Positions 42,602 to 51,538 of a stretch of DNA of 64,000 nucleotides are shown piece by piece. The notes beneath the pieces are model-generated. The model was not told the origin of the DNA, made no database searches, and saw nothing but the letters and a program-made list of their open reading frames with translations. The stretch spans positions 2,852,001 to 2,916,000 of the forward strand of contig CP107208.1 in the NCBI GenBank assembly GCA_025758045.1. The letters are read 5' to 3'. Source of the DNA: Oscillospiraceae bacterium (GTDB lineage: Bacteria > Bacillota > Clostridia > Oscillospirales > Ruminococcaceae). Each line of letters opens with the position of its first letter. Positions within the stretch are counted from its first letter, which is position 1. The translations under genes and the position numbers were made by a program.

Positions 42602-43954
42602 TTATTGTTTCATTGCGATATTTTTGTACCGCGGGCGCATAATGCCGTGCTCGACATGCGGCTCTCCCCCGTTGACGGTATCCTCGTCGATGGTCACCTT
42701 GGTGATGGTGGCATCAGAGGGGATGTCGTACATGATGGGAATAAGCAGATCTTCGACCACGCTGCGCAGACCGCGCGCACCGCTCTTGCGCTCCACCGTC
42801 TTGCGGGCGATGGCATGCAGGGCTGCATCGGTAAAGACCAGCTCGGCGTTATCCAGATGCAGCAGTTCTTTGTACTGGCGCACCAGGCTGTTTTTCGGCT
42901 CGGTCAGCACGCGGACCAGGGCATCCTCGTCCAGCGGGTCCAGCACGGTGACGACCGGCAGACGGCCGATCAGCTCGGGGATCAGGCCAAACTTGACCAA
43001 ATCGTCGGGCTCGACCTTCTTCAGCAGCTTCTGGCGGGTCTCATCTTTATCCAACGTTGTACGCAGCTGGCTGCCAAAGCCCAGGGAGGCGTTATCGGTA
43101 CGCTTCTGGATGAGCTTCTCCAGACCATCGAAGGCGCCACCGCAAATGAAGAGGATGTTCTTGGTGTTGATCTGGATGAACTCCTGCTGCGGGTGCTTAC
43201 GGCCGCCGTTGGGCGGCACGTTGCTGACAGTCCCCTCAACGATTTTCAGCAATGCCTGCTGAACGCCCTCGCCGCCGACATCGCGGGTGATGGAGGGGTT
43301 CTCGCTCTTGCGGGTGATCTTGTCGATCTCGTCCACATAGATGATGCCGATCTCGGCCTTGGGGATGTCGAAATCTGCCGCCTGGATCAGCTTGAGCAGG
43401 ATATTCTCCACGTCCTCGCCCACGTAGCCAGCCTCAGTCAGGGTGGTGGCGTCGGCAATAGCAAACGGCACGTTGAGCATCTTGGCCAAAGTCTGGGCCA
43501 GCAGGGTCTTGCCGGTACCGGAGGGGCCCAGCATCAGCACGTTGGATTTTTGCAGCTCCACGCCAGTCTGCTGGCCGGAGAGGATGCGCTTGTAGTGGTT
43601 GTACACGGAGACTGCCAGCACACGCTTGGCATCGTCCTGCCCGATGACGTACTGATCCAGCCCAGCCTTGATCTCAGCGGGAGTAAGGATATTGACGCTT
43701 GCGAGCGGGTCGGTATCATAGCGTGACTGGGCTGCACCGGGCTGTGCCTGCTGGCGGCGGGAGGCCCCGGCGCGCGGAGGCGGCGGGTTCTCGCCATCTT
43801 TGTACAGCATGTTATGGCACATGTCGATGCACTCGTTGCAGATATTGACGCCGGGGCCGATCAGCAGCTGTTCGACCTCATTTTGGGAGCGGCCGCAGAA
43901 ACTGCAGCGCATCTCGCGTCCTTTTCCGTCCTTGCCGGACGTTTGATTTGCCAT
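42602..43954 (-). CDS. clpX: ATP-dependent Clp protease ATP-binding subunit ClpX
   Basis: A 450-residue unfoldase that feeds substrates to ClpP. The N-terminal zinc domain has C17xxC20 and C39xxC42. The AAA module includes Walker A GPSGTGKT, Walker B GIIYVDEIDKI, and the IGF-type loop region (GLIPELIGRLPVV). It starts 14 nt after clpP. Confidence 0.98.
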   Translation of the reverse strand: MANQTSGKDGKGREMRCSFCGRSQNEVEQLLIGPGVNICNECIDMCHNMLYKDGENPPPPRAGASRRQQAQPGAAQSRYDTDPLASVNILTPAEIKAGLDQYVIGQDDAKRVLAVSVYNHYKRILSGQQTGVELQKSNVLMLGPSGTGKTLLAQTLAKMLNVPFAIADATTLTEAGYVGEDVENILLKLIQAADFDIPKAEIGIIYVDEIDKITRKSENPSITRDVGGEGVQQALLKIVEGTVSNVPPNGGRKHPQQEFIQINTKNILFICGGAFDGLEKLIQKRTDNASLGFGSQLRTTLDKDETRQKLLKKVEPDDLVKFGLIPELIGRLPVVTVLDPLDEDALVRVLTEPKNSLVRQYKELLHLDNAELVFTDAALHAIARKTVERKSGARGLRSVVEDLLIPIMYDIPSDATITKVTIDEDTVNGGEPHVEHGIMRPRYKNIAMKQ

Positions 43955-43968
43955 GTTCTTCCCCCGAA

Positions 43969-44559
43969 TCAGTGTTTATAGAGGATCTCGTCGATCAGGC
44001 CATAGGCCTTTGCCTGCTCGGGCGTCATATAGTTATCACGCTCGGTGTCCTTCTGGATAGTCTCCAGCGGCTGGCCGGTATACTGGCTGAGCAGGGTGTT
44101 CATCTTGTTGCGGATGTGCACCATGTGGTTGGCGTGGATCTGAATGTCCGTGGTCTGGCCGGAGATGCCCTGGCCGCCGATGAGCGGCTGGTGGATCAGG
44201 ATCTCGGAGTTAGGCAGGGCGAAACGCTTGCCCTTGGTGCCGCTTGCCAGCAGGAAAGCGCCCATCGAGGCAGCCATGCCCACGCAGATGGTGGAGACAT
44301 CGCACTTGATATAGTTCATGGTATCGTGGATTGCCATACCGTCCGAGATGGAGCCGCCGGGGCTGTTGATGTAGAAGTAAATGTCCTTCTCCGGGTCCTG
44401 GCCTTCCAGATACAGCAGCTGGGCAACGATCACACTGGCAGAGGAGGAGTTGACATCCTCGCTCAGCACGATAATACGGTCATTGAGCAGTCGCGAAAAA
44501 ATATCGTAGCTGCGCTCACCGCGAGCAGTTTGTTCGACAACATAGGGTACAAGGCTCAT
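43969..44559 (-). CDS. clpP: ATP-dependent Clp protease proteolytic subunit ClpP
   Basis: A 196-residue serine protease with catalytic S98 (GMAASMGA), H123 (LIHQPL) and D171-region (QKDTERD). The tig-clpP-clpX gene order fits delivery of nascent or misfolded proteins to ClpXP. Confidence 0.98.
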   Translation of the reverse strand: MSLVPYVVEQTARGERSYDIFSRLLNDRIIVLSEDVNSSSASVIVAQLLYLEGQDPEKDIYFYINSPGGSISDGMAIHDTMNYIKCDVSTICVGMAASMGAFLLASGTKGKRFALPNSEILIHQPLIGGQGISGQTTDIQIHANHMVHIRNKMNTLLSQYTGQPLETIQKDTERDNYMTPEQAKAYGLIDEILYKH

Positions 44560-44603
44560 GGGGTTTTCCCTCCTTAACAGGTAAAATAGGGGTTACCAAA
44601 GAA

Positions 44604-44634
44604 CCGATACGGCGGCAGATGCGCACCGTATCGG
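44604..44634. terminator. Hairpin between tig and clpP
   Basis: CCGATACGG (44604-44612) and CCGTATCGG (44626-44634) pair perfectly around a 13-nt loop. Read on the minus strand, after tig, the T tract is weak (TTCTTT), so it may attenuate rather than end transcription before clpP. Confidence 0.5.
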
Positions 44635-44669
44635 CCCTTTTACATCTTTAGTTCAGAAAACGCGGGAGA

Positions 44670-46058
44670 TCACTCGCCCTTGTTTTCCTCTTCCTTCGGC
44701 TCCTCGTCCTTCTTGGCGGCAGCCTTCTTGGTGGTCTTGCGGGTGGTCTTCTTGGCGGGCTTCTTCTCCTCGGCAGCACCGGCAACGATGTTAGCCTTGG
44801 ACTTCACGAAGTCGATAGCCTTGTTGACAGCCAGATCCTTCTTGACGGCAGCAGCGTCGACCAGGCTCTTGACCTTGTCAGCCTCCATCTGGTAAGCATC
44901 GGCAATGCGCTTGATCTCGGCCTCGAACTCTTCCTCGGTAGCCTCGATGCTCTCCTTGGCAACGACAGCCTCCATGGCGAGACGCATCTTGACCTGCTTG
45001 TCGGCCTGCTCACGGAACTGCTCCTTGAACTGTTCCATGGTCATGCCCATGTACTGCAGGTACTGCTCGAGCTTGAGGCCCTGCTGGGAGATGCGGTACT
45101 GGAAGTCCTGAACCAGCTCCTCGATGCGGGAGTCGATCATGGCATCGGGGATGTCGGCCTTCATGTTGTTGACGACCTGGTCAATCAGATCGTTCTCGAC
45201 CTTCTGGTCAGCCTGCTTCTCGTGGTTAGCCTGGATACCCTTGCGGATAGAGTCCTTCAGCTCGTCCAGAGTGTCGTACTCGCTGACGTCCTTGGCGAAA
45301 TCGTCATCCAGTTCGGGCAGCTCCTTGTACTGGACCTCGTGCAGCTTGATCTTGAAGGTGGCGTCCTTGCCAGCCAGCTCCTCAGCCTGATACTCCTCGG
45401 GGAACTTGACGTTGACGTCAAACTCCTCACCGGCCTTGTGGCCAACGACCTGCTCCTCGAATCCGGGGATGAAGGAACCGCTGCCCAGCACCAGAGAATA
45501 GTGCTCAGCCTTGCCGCCGTCGAAAGCAACGCCATCGACAAAGCCCTCGAAGTCGATATCCACAGTGTCACCGTTCTCGGCAGCTCCCTCACGGGTCAGC
45601 AGACGGCCGTTGCGGTCCTGCATGCGCTTGATCTCAGCGTCAACATCGGCCTCGTCAACAGTCTTGACATCTTTGTTGACAGTTAAACCGGCATACTCGC
45701 CCAGCTCAACCTCGGGCTTGACGGCAACCTTGACCTTCAGGGTAGCGCCCTCGTCCTCAGACATGGAAACGACCTCGGCATCGGGACGGCCAACAACTTC
45801 GATGTTGGCTTCCTTAACGGCAGCCTCGTAGTTCTCGGGGAACAGGTCGTTGATGGCGTCGTACTGGAACAGGTCCTTGCCGTACATCTTCTCGATCATA
45901 GCCTTGGGAGCCTTGCCCTTGCGGAAGCCGGGGATGGCGTACTTCTTGCCCTCGCGCTTGAAAGCGGCGTTGACGGCGGATTTGAAGGTCTCCGCGTCAA
46001 TAGAGAACTGCAGTTCGACCATGCTCTTTTCGAGCTTTTCACAGGAAATCAGTTTCAT
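44670..46058 (-). CDS. tig: Trigger factor
   Basis: A 462-residue ribosome-bound chaperone. The N-domain carries the ribosome-docking loop (GFRKGKAPKAMIEKMYG; family GFRxGKxP). A PPIase domain (about 150-240, GDTVDIDFEGFVDGVAFDGGKAE) and a helical C-domain follow. The end is a lysine/glutamate-rich tail (PAKKTTRKTTKKAAAKKDEE), somewhat longer than usual. First gene of the tig-clpP-clpX set. Confidence 0.97.
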   Translation of the reverse strand: MKLISCEKLEKSMVELQFSIDAETFKSAVNAAFKREGKKYAIPGFRKGKAPKAMIEKMYGKDLFQYDAINDLFPENYEAAVKEANIEVVGRPDAEVVSMSEDEGATLKVKVAVKPEVELGEYAGLTVNKDVKTVDEADVDAEIKRMQDRNGRLLTREGAAENGDTVDIDFEGFVDGVAFDGGKAEHYSLVLGSGSFIPGFEEQVVGHKAGEEFDVNVKFPEEYQAEELAGKDATFKIKLHEVQYKELPELDDDFAKDVSEYDTLDELKDSIRKGIQANHEKQADQKVENDLIDQVVNNMKADIPDAMIDSRIEELVQDFQYRISQQGLKLEQYLQYMGMTMEQFKEQFREQADKQVKMRLAMEAVVAKESIEATEEEFEAEIKRIADAYQMEADKVKSLVDAAAVKKDLAVNKAIDFVKSKANIVAGAAEEKKPAKKTTRKTTKKAAAKKDEEPKEEENKGE

Positions 46059-46101
46059 TTATAAATTCCTCCAAAAATAAATGTACATAAAAATACAAGT
46101 T

Positions 46102-46111
46102 ATTATAGCAT
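46102..46111 (-). promoter_or_regulatory. Candidate extended -10 promoter of tig
   Basis: TGCTATAAT on the minus strand (TATAAT at 46107-46102) about 45 bp before the tig start codon. No good -35 at 17 bp, so it would rely on the TGN extension. Confidence 0.4.
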
Positions 46112-46197
46112 GTTCCCGCCAAGAATACCAGCCCTGTTTTGAAAATTTTAACAAATCAGAGCTCATTTTCCGAAGAAAATGACGGTTTTGCCGGGTT

Positions 46198-46881
46198 TCA
46201 GCCGATTTTATAGGGGCAGAACGCCAGACCATCCGCCGAAATCAGGCGGTAGGCGATACCGTCCACCGTTCCCTGCACAGCGTAACGAATCGATTTTCCG
46301 TGCAGATGACCATAATAACATTCAGTCACACCGAACTCCTGCAGCACCTCCACCAGTTCCTTCGCGCTGGCACCGGGGTAAACCGGCGGGTAATGCAGAA
46401 AGGCGATTTTGCGGGGTGTGTCCCCCGCTGCCTGCAGGCTCATCCGCAGACGGCCGGCCTCCCGCGCCATCAGCTTTTCCCCTTGGGCAGCTGCATCGTC
46501 AAAAGGCCAGCCGCGGGTGCCGCAGAGGGCCGTATCGCCTATGATGCAGGCATTGTTATGCAGGATATGCAGCGTATCGAAGCCGGAATCCACCAGAAAT
46601 TTGTCCATCTTACGGGTGGTGGTCCACCAGTAGTCGTGGTTGCCCTTCAGCAGCCATTTCTGGCCCGGCAGGTTCTGGATAAAGGCAAAGTCGGCTTTGG
46701 TATCGTTCAGGTTCATGGCCCAGCTGGTATCCCCCGCCAGCACCACGGTATCCCCGGGGCTGATGAGTTTGCGCCAGTTGGCTTCGAGTCTGGGCAGATA
46801 CCCCTCCCAGCCGGGAAAGATATCCATGGGTTTATCTGCCCCTAAGGAGAGGTGCAGGTCTCCGATCACAAACAGGGCCAT
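46198..46881 (-). CDS. Metallophosphoesterase (calcineurin-like)
   Basis: A 227-residue cytosolic protein with the calcineurin motifs GDLHLS, GDTSWAM, GNHDYWW and GHLHG, all dimetal ligands in order. The start MALFVIGDL has a G-rich ribosome site just upstream. A further upstream frame overlaps thrC. It belongs to the small YfcE/phosphodiesterase-like group common in Clostridia; substrate unknown. Gap of 31 nt after thrC. Confidence 0.9.
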   Translation of the reverse strand: MALFVIGDLHLSLGADKPMDIFPGWEGYLPRLEANWRKLISPGDTVVLAGDTSWAMNLNDTKADFAFIQNLPGQKWLLKGNHDYWWTTTRKMDKFLVDSGFDTLHILHNNACIIGDTALCGTRGWPFDDAAAQGEKLMAREAGRLRMSLQAAGDTPRKIAFLHYPPVYPGASAKELVEVLQEFGVTECYYGHLHGKSIRYAVQGTVDGIAYRLISADGLAFCPYKIG

Positions 46882-46912
46882 ACACGCCCCCCTTTCATAA
46901 AATTGCGGTAGC

Positions 46913-48361
46913 TCAGCGCAGGGCTGCGGCGCGGATCTCTGCAGGCTCGATGACGGTGTTGAAGCGTACCGGCAGTTTATCCAGTTCACGCAGGCTGGCC
47001 GGGGCCGCGGCGCCGGTCTTGGCGGTCAGCGCGGCCATAGCGGCAAAGTCACTTTCCCGGGCGGTCTCGCCCAGAGCGGCCAGTACATCACGCGGGAACT
47101 TGAACGGGCTGGCGGTGGAGAGCACCACCATCGGCGCGTCGCTGCGGTTGGCTTCGGCCACATGGAACGCCACGGCTGTGTGGGTGTCGCAGAGGTAGCC
47201 GTCGCGCTCAAAGCGTGCGCGGATCTCGGCGGCACCGGCAGCGTCATCGGCGTAACCGGCGGCGAAGCTGGCCTGAATTTTCGCCAGCGTCTCGGCATCC
47301 ACGGTGTACTTGCCGGTGGCGGCCAGTTCCTGCATCCAGCCCTCGACCTTTTCGGCACTGCCGCTGGTGTGCAGCAGCAGGCGCTCGAGGTTGGAGGAGA
47401 TCAGGATGTCCATGGACGGCGAGGTAGTCTTGTAGAAGGTGCGGCGGGCATCATAGGTGCCGGTCTTGATAAAGTCCGTCAGGACGTTATTCTTGTTGGA
47501 GGCACAGATCAGCTTACCCACGGGCAGACCCATCTGTTTGGCGTAGTAACCGGCCAGAATGTCGCCAAAATTGCCAGTGGGCACGCAGAAATCAACAGGC
47601 TTGCCCCATGCGACAGCGCCCTGCTCCGCCAGGCGGAAGTAGGCGTAGAAGTAGTAGACGATCTGCGGCACCAGGCGGCCCCAGTTGATGGAGTTGGCGC
47701 TGGACAGGCGGATGTGGCGGGCTTCCAGCTCGGCGGCAACGGACTCATCGGCAAAGACGCGCTTTACGCCGGTCTGAGCGTCGTCGAAGTTACCCTCGAC
47801 GGCGTAGACCTGGACGTTATCGCCCTTCTGGGTAGCCATCTGCAAATGCTGGATCTCGCTAGTGCCGGCGTTGGGATAAAAGACCTCGATCTCAATGCCG
47901 TCCAGATCCGCATAACCGGCCAAGGCAGCCTTGCCGGTATCGCCGGAAGTTGCCACCAAAATGCGGGTGGTCTCGGTGCGGCCCAGGTTCTTTTTGGCTT
48001 CGACCAGCAGTTTGGGCATCAGCTGCAGGGCGTAATCCTTGAACGCGCAGGTGGGGCCATGCCACAGTTCCAGCGCGTAGACGCCGTCGCCGACCTTGAC
48101 GGTCTCGCCTGCCTTGCCGCCGAACGCCTCACCGTAGGTGGCTGCAGTGGCACTGTGCAGGAAGTCGGCGCTGTAATCGGTCAGGAAACCTTTGAGTACC
48201 TGTTCGGCCAGGGCCGGGTACGGCAGGGACTTCCAGTTTTCCAAATCTGCTTTGGGGAAGGATTCCGGCACAAACAGGCCGCTTTTGGGTGCCAAACCGC
48301 GCACGATCGCCTCGGACGAAGAAACACGGAGTGCGGAATCTCTGGTACTCTGAAACTGCAT
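46913..48361 (-). CDS. thrC: Threonine synthase
   Basis: Converts phosphohomoserine to threonine using PLP. The 482 residues show LWHGPTCAFKDYALQLMPKLL with the PLP lysine, VATSGDTGKAALAGYAD, and PTGNFGDILAGYYAKQMGLPVGKLICASNKN, the long-type (fungal/E. coli-like) ThrC. Length of 482 aa fits this type. The thrB and hom genes are not in the window. Confidence 0.96.
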   Translation of the reverse strand: MQFQSTRDSALRVSSSEAIVRGLAPKSGLFVPESFPKADLENWKSLPYPALAEQVLKGFLTDYSADFLHSATAATYGEAFGGKAGETVKVGDGVYALELWHGPTCAFKDYALQLMPKLLVEAKKNLGRTETTRILVATSGDTGKAALAGYADLDGIEIEVFYPNAGTSEIQHLQMATQKGDNVQVYAVEGNFDDAQTGVKRVFADESVAAELEARHIRLSSANSINWGRLVPQIVYYFYAYFRLAEQGAVAWGKPVDFCVPTGNFGDILAGYYAKQMGLPVGKLICASNKNNVLTDFIKTGTYDARRTFYKTTSPSMDILISSNLERLLLHTSGSAEKVEGWMQELAATGKYTVDAETLAKIQASFAAGYADDAAGAAEIRARFERDGYLCDTHTAVAFHVAEANRSDAPMVVLSTASPFKFPRDVLAALGETARESDFAAMAALTAKTGAAAPASLRELDKLPVRFNTVIEPAEIRAAALR

Positions 48362-48429
48362 ATCGAAAACCCTCCTATTTTTTAGACCTTTATAAAACCT
48401 CTATATTCCAGCTTTGGGGCATTGCCGCC

Positions 48430-48783
48430 TTAGCATTGGAACGCATCCGGGATACAATGGATCTGCCAGGCATCGCCTGCGGGGGTAACTTCCACCACGT
48501 CAAAGCGGATGCTGGCGTCTGCATAAGGGCTGTGCTGCAGGTAGTATTGAGCCGCTAAAATCAGGCGGCGCTGTTTGCGGGCATCCACGGCCGCGGCCGG
48601 GGCATCCAGCATGCGGCCCGCCCGAGTCTTGACCTCGGCAAAGACGAGCTGGCCGTCTTTATACAAAACAAGGTCCAGTTCCCCCATGCGGGTGCGGTAG
48701 TTGTGGTTTAACAGCAGGTAACCGCGGTGCATGTAGTACTTGGCAGCCAGGGCCTCGCCTTTACGGCCGATGTTCTCAGTCAT
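48430..48783 (-). CDS. yraN: YraN family (UPF0102) endonuclease-like protein
   Basis: A 117-residue protein with the restriction-endonuclease-like fold: NIGRKGEALAAKYYMHRGYLLLNHNYR at the start and GELDLVLYKDGQLVFAEVKTR holding the D, ExK residues of the nuclease core. It overlaps rnhB by 8 nt, as in many Firmicutes (rnhB-yraN). Its cellular role is unknown. Confidence 0.92.
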   Translation of the reverse strand: MTENIGRKGEALAAKYYMHRGYLLLNHNYRTRMGELDLVLYKDGQLVFAEVKTRAGRMLDAPAAAVDARKQRRLILAAQYYLQHSPYADASIRFDVVEVTPAGDAWQIHCIPDAFQC

Positions 48784-49450
48784 GCCAGTAGCCCTGCTTT
48801 TTCAAAAAGCTGCGGCGGTAAAAGGGCTGGATGCCGTACCGGGCGATCAGCTCATAATGCAGCTTGGTGGGATAGCCTTTGTGTTTGGCCAGCTGGTACT
48901 GGGGGTACTGCTTGTCCAGTTCCAGCATGTAGCGGTCACGGCTGACCTTGGCCAAGATGGATGCTGCCGCGATGGACGCACTGTTGGCATCGCCCTTGAC
49001 GACGGATTCTGCCGTCTGGGCAAGGCCGGGCGGGCAGCGATTGCCATCGATGAGCACATGATCCGGCCGGAGGTCCAGCCCTGCTACTGCCTGCGCCATG
49101 CCGTCCATAGTAGCCCAGAGGATATTGCGCTCGTCGATCTCCTGTGGCGTGATGAAGACGATCTTATAGGCAAGGGCGCAGCGGGTGATCTCGTCAAACA
49201 AAGCCTCGCGGCGCTTCTCGGTCAGCTTTTTGGAGTCGTTGACCCCCTCGATGGGGTTATCCGGGTTCAGGATGACGGCGGCACAGCAGACCGGCCCGCA
49301 CAAGGGGCCGCGGCCCGCTTCGTCTACGCCGCAGATAACACCATGGGCGGCGCGCTTTTCGGCGTCAAAGGCGTAAAGGGAATCACTGGATGGCTTAGTC
49401 TTCGTCGTCCGTGAAGTCCGGGTCGTCTTCGAGGAAGTCGTCTTCGGCAT
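48776..49450 (-). CDS. rnhB: Ribonuclease HII with basic N-terminal extension
   Basis: A 224-residue enzyme removing RNA from RNA-DNA hybrids. Core motifs: GVDEAGRGPLCGPV, DSKKLTEKRRE, and SIAAASILAKVSRD. A 30-residue extension rich in Thr, Ser and Lys precedes the core. The start is supported by GGAGGTGG about 8 nt upstream, inside rbgA. There is no other in-frame Met or good alternative before the core. The first 18 codons overlap the acidic end of rbgA in another frame. Confidence 0.93.
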   Translation of the reverse strand: MPKTTSSKTTRTSRTTKTKPSSDSLYAFDAEKRAAHGVICGVDEAGRGPLCGPVCCAAVILNPDNPIEGVNDSKKLTEKRREALFDEITRCALAYKIVFITPQEIDERNILWATMDGMAQAVAGLDLRPDHVLIDGNRCPPGLAQTAESVVKGDANSASIAAASILAKVSRDRYMLELDKQYPQYQLAKHKGYPTKLHYELIARYGIQPFYRRSFLKKQGYWHD

Positions 49451-50354
49451 AGTCGTCCACCTCCTCTGCGGTATCGCGGTGGGGCGGGCGCTCCAGCGAG
49501 AGACGGCCCCACTTGCTGGCGCGGAACTCCCCCACCAGCATCTTGGCGGCGCGCTCGGTATCCACCTCGCCGCCGGAGATCAGCATGCCGCGCTTAGCGC
49601 CGATGGCCTGCAAAAGATCGTAGGGCGGCAGTTCCAGTGCGCTCTCGTCCAGCTTGTAGCGGGCCAACAGCTGCTCCGGGTAGATGCCCCGCACGCTGGA
49701 AAGCAAGCCGCAGGCCAGCTCCTCGATGTCAAGGATGTCGTCGCGGATGGAGCCGATGAAGGCGAGGTTGGAGGCTGTTTCCAGCGAGTCAAACTTCTTC
49801 CACAGCACACCGGGCATGTCCATCAGGTCGAAGTTATCGACGGAGATCCACTGCTTGCCGCGGGTGACACCGGGCTTGTTGGCAGCTTTGGCGCGGGTGG
49901 TGCCTGCGAAGGAGTTGATGAAAGTGGACTTGCCCACGTTGGGGATGCCCACCACCATCACGCGGATGGCGGCACCCACCATGCCGCGGTTGCGGCGGCG
50001 GGCCATCAGGGCAGAAAGCTCTTTCTCGATGGGGCCTTTGGCGGCGGTGGCGCGGCCCCGCTGCTTGGAATCCATGGCCAGGCAGCCAGCCCCGGCACTT
50101 TTAAAATAGGCCAGCCACTGCTTGGTGATCTCGGGGTCAGCCAGGTCGGCCTTATTGAGGATATACAGGTGGGGCTTGCCCGCCGTGATCCGCTCGATCT
50201 CTGGGTTCAGGCTGGAAAGCGGGATACGCGCGTCGAGGATCTGCAAAACGCAGTCCACATTGCGGATCTCTTTTTCCATCAGGCGCAGGGTCTTGGTCAT
50301 GTGACCGGGGAACCACTGGATCTGACGGCTGTTGATGATGTCACTCTGGCTCAT
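49395..50354 (-). CDS. rbgA: Ribosome biogenesis GTPase RbgA (YlqF)
   Basis: A 319-residue circularly permuted GTPase for 50S assembly. The G4 motif NKAD precedes the G1 VGIPNVGKST and G3 DMPG. The N-terminus IQWFPGHMTKTLR is the signature. The C-terminus is strongly acidic (many D and E), which overlaps the rnhB start by 56 nt. Its ATG overlaps the lepB stop (ATGA). Confidence 0.96.
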   Translation of the reverse strand: MSQSDIINSRQIQWFPGHMTKTLRLMEKEIRNVDCVLQILDARIPLSSLNPEIERITAGKPHLYILNKADLADPEITKQWLAYFKSAGAGCLAMDSKQRGRATAAKGPIEKELSALMARRRNRGMVGAAIRVMVVGIPNVGKSTFINSFAGTTRAKAANKPGVTRGKQWISVDNFDLMDMPGVLWKKFDSLETASNLAFIGSIRDDILDIEELACGLLSSVRGIYPEQLLARYKLDESALELPPYDLLQAIGAKRGMLISGGEVDTERAAKMLVGEFRASKWGRLSLERPPHRDTAEEVDDYAEDDFLEDDPDFTDDED

Positions 50355-50896
50355 TGCACAGCTCCTATTTTACTGAAAGGCAGGATGCGCCACAGGGCCG
50401 TGCCCAGGATGTCCCGCGTGTCGACGCAGCCAATATCGGTGCTGCGGCTGTCTTTGGACCCGTTGCGGTTATCGCCCATCAGGAACAGGCAGTTGTCCGG
50501 CACGGTCAGGGGGAAGTCCATCCCCTCATACGTATACGTAGGCTCGGCGGTGTAGGGCTCGTCCAGGGCTTCTCCATTGCGGTAGACGATACCGGCGGTA
50601 AAGTCGATGTCGATGGTATCCCCCGCTTTGCCGATGACCCGCTTGACCAGCGGCTTGCCATACGGGATGTAGCTGTCCACGATGACGACGTCGCCATAAT
50701 CCGGGGTCTTCAGCGGCGTCATCAGCAGGCGCTCGCCATTTAACAGCGTGGGCTGCATCGAGTGGCCATCCACCTGCACGACCCGCAGGCCGAAGGTGAA
50801 TACCAGCGCAATGACCGCCACGGCCACGGCGAGGGCATCGTACCATTCTAAAATGTCTTTGTTGCGTTTATAGCGGTCTTTAAAGGGCATTGCCAT
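50351..50896 (-). CDS. lepB: Signal peptidase I
   Basis: A 181-residue membrane protease that removes signal peptides. One N-terminal membrane segment (about 20-38), catalytic S46 in GHSMQPTL and K85 in VKRVIGKAGD, and the GDNRNGSKDSR block. Sits between rplS and rbgA, the order found in Firmicutes. Confidence 0.96.
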   Translation of the reverse strand: MAMPFKDRYKRNKDILEWYDALAVAVAVIALVFTFGLRVVQVDGHSMQPTLLNGERLLMTPLKTPDYGDVVIVDSYIPYGKPLVKRVIGKAGDTIDIDFTAGIVYRNGEALDEPYTAEPTYTYEGMDFPLTVPDNCLFLMGDNRNGSKDSRSTDIGCVDTRDILGTALWRILPFSKIGAVQ

Positions 50897-50930
50897 GGGC
50901 TGCCACCCTCCTTAGATGCAAAAATACGAA

Positions 50931-50960
50931 AAAAGGGAGAACGCCAACCGTCCTCCCCTT
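50931..50960 (-). terminator. rplS terminator
   Basis: GGGGAGGAC and GTTCTCCC-type stem around a 7-nt loop, then TTTTTT on the minus strand, about 15 nt after the rplS stop. It separates rplS from lepB, probably in part. Confidence 0.75.
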
Positions 50961-50974
50961 TTTTTGCAGTATGC

Positions 50975-51316
50975 TCAGATGCGTGCCTTGACCTTGGCGG
51001 CCTTGCCGGTGCGCTCGCGCAGGTAGAAGAGCTTCGCACGACGGACCTTGCCGCGGCGAACGACCTCGACCTTCTCAACGAACGGGCTGTTGACCGGGAA
51101 CACACGCTCAACGCCGACACCGTAGGAAGTACGGCGGACGGTGAAAGTCTCAGCGATGCCGCCATGCTTCTTAGCAATAACGGTACCCTCGAAAGCCTGG
51201 ATACGCTCCTTGTCGCCTTCCTTGATACGGACGGAGACGCGAACGGTGTCGCCGACTTCGAACTGGGGCTTGTTCTCTTTGATCATACCCTCGGTAAAAT
51301 GCTTGATTGCGTCCAT
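50975..51316 (-). CDS. rplS: 50S ribosomal protein L19
   Basis: A 113-residue ribosomal protein: FEVGDTVRVSVRIKEGDKERIQAFEGTVIAKKHGG, then TFTVRRTSYGVGVERVFPVNSPFVEKVEV, near complete identity in pattern to bacterial L19. Preceded by a GGAGG site. Confidence 0.98.
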   Translation of the reverse strand: MDAIKHFTEGMIKENKPQFEVGDTVRVSVRIKEGDKERIQAFEGTVIAKKHGGIAETFTVRRTSYGVGVERVFPVNSPFVEKVEVVRRGKVRRAKLFYLRERTGKAAKVKARI

Positions 51317-51380
51317 GTTATGAATTCCTCCATGTTTTTGCGACGTTCATACACGAATGTTTCGTCAGAGGACCGCCTGT

Positions 51381-51417
51381 ATAATGATTTGTCATTATCC
51401 CGCCGATGGCTCGGCGG
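51381..51417 (-). promoter_or_regulatory. Paired hairpins in the rplS leader, possible autoregulatory leader
   Basis: Two adjacent perfect stem-loops in the leader: ATAATGA (51381-51387) with TCATTAT (51392-51398), and CCGCCGA (51400-51406) with TCGGCGG (51411-51417), each with a 4-nt loop. They lie near the 5' end of the transcript, about 65-100 nt from the rplS start codon. Ribosomal protein leaders of this size often bind their own protein. Confidence 0.45.
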
Positions 51418-51432
51418 CACTAACGCTTTAGT

Positions 51433-51461
51433 ATTATAGCATCTTGGCAGTGGTTTGGCAA
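51433..51461 (-). promoter_or_regulatory. rplS promoter
   Basis: On the minus strand TTGCCA (51461-51456), 17-bp spacer, TATAAT (51438-51433). Confidence 0.78.
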
Positions 51462-51538
51462 GTGGGTTTCCACAAATTGCCGGGTAAAAATCCGGCAAAA
51501 ATGCGGAATCAGCGCCGGTTTTTTCTGTGCAATATCAC

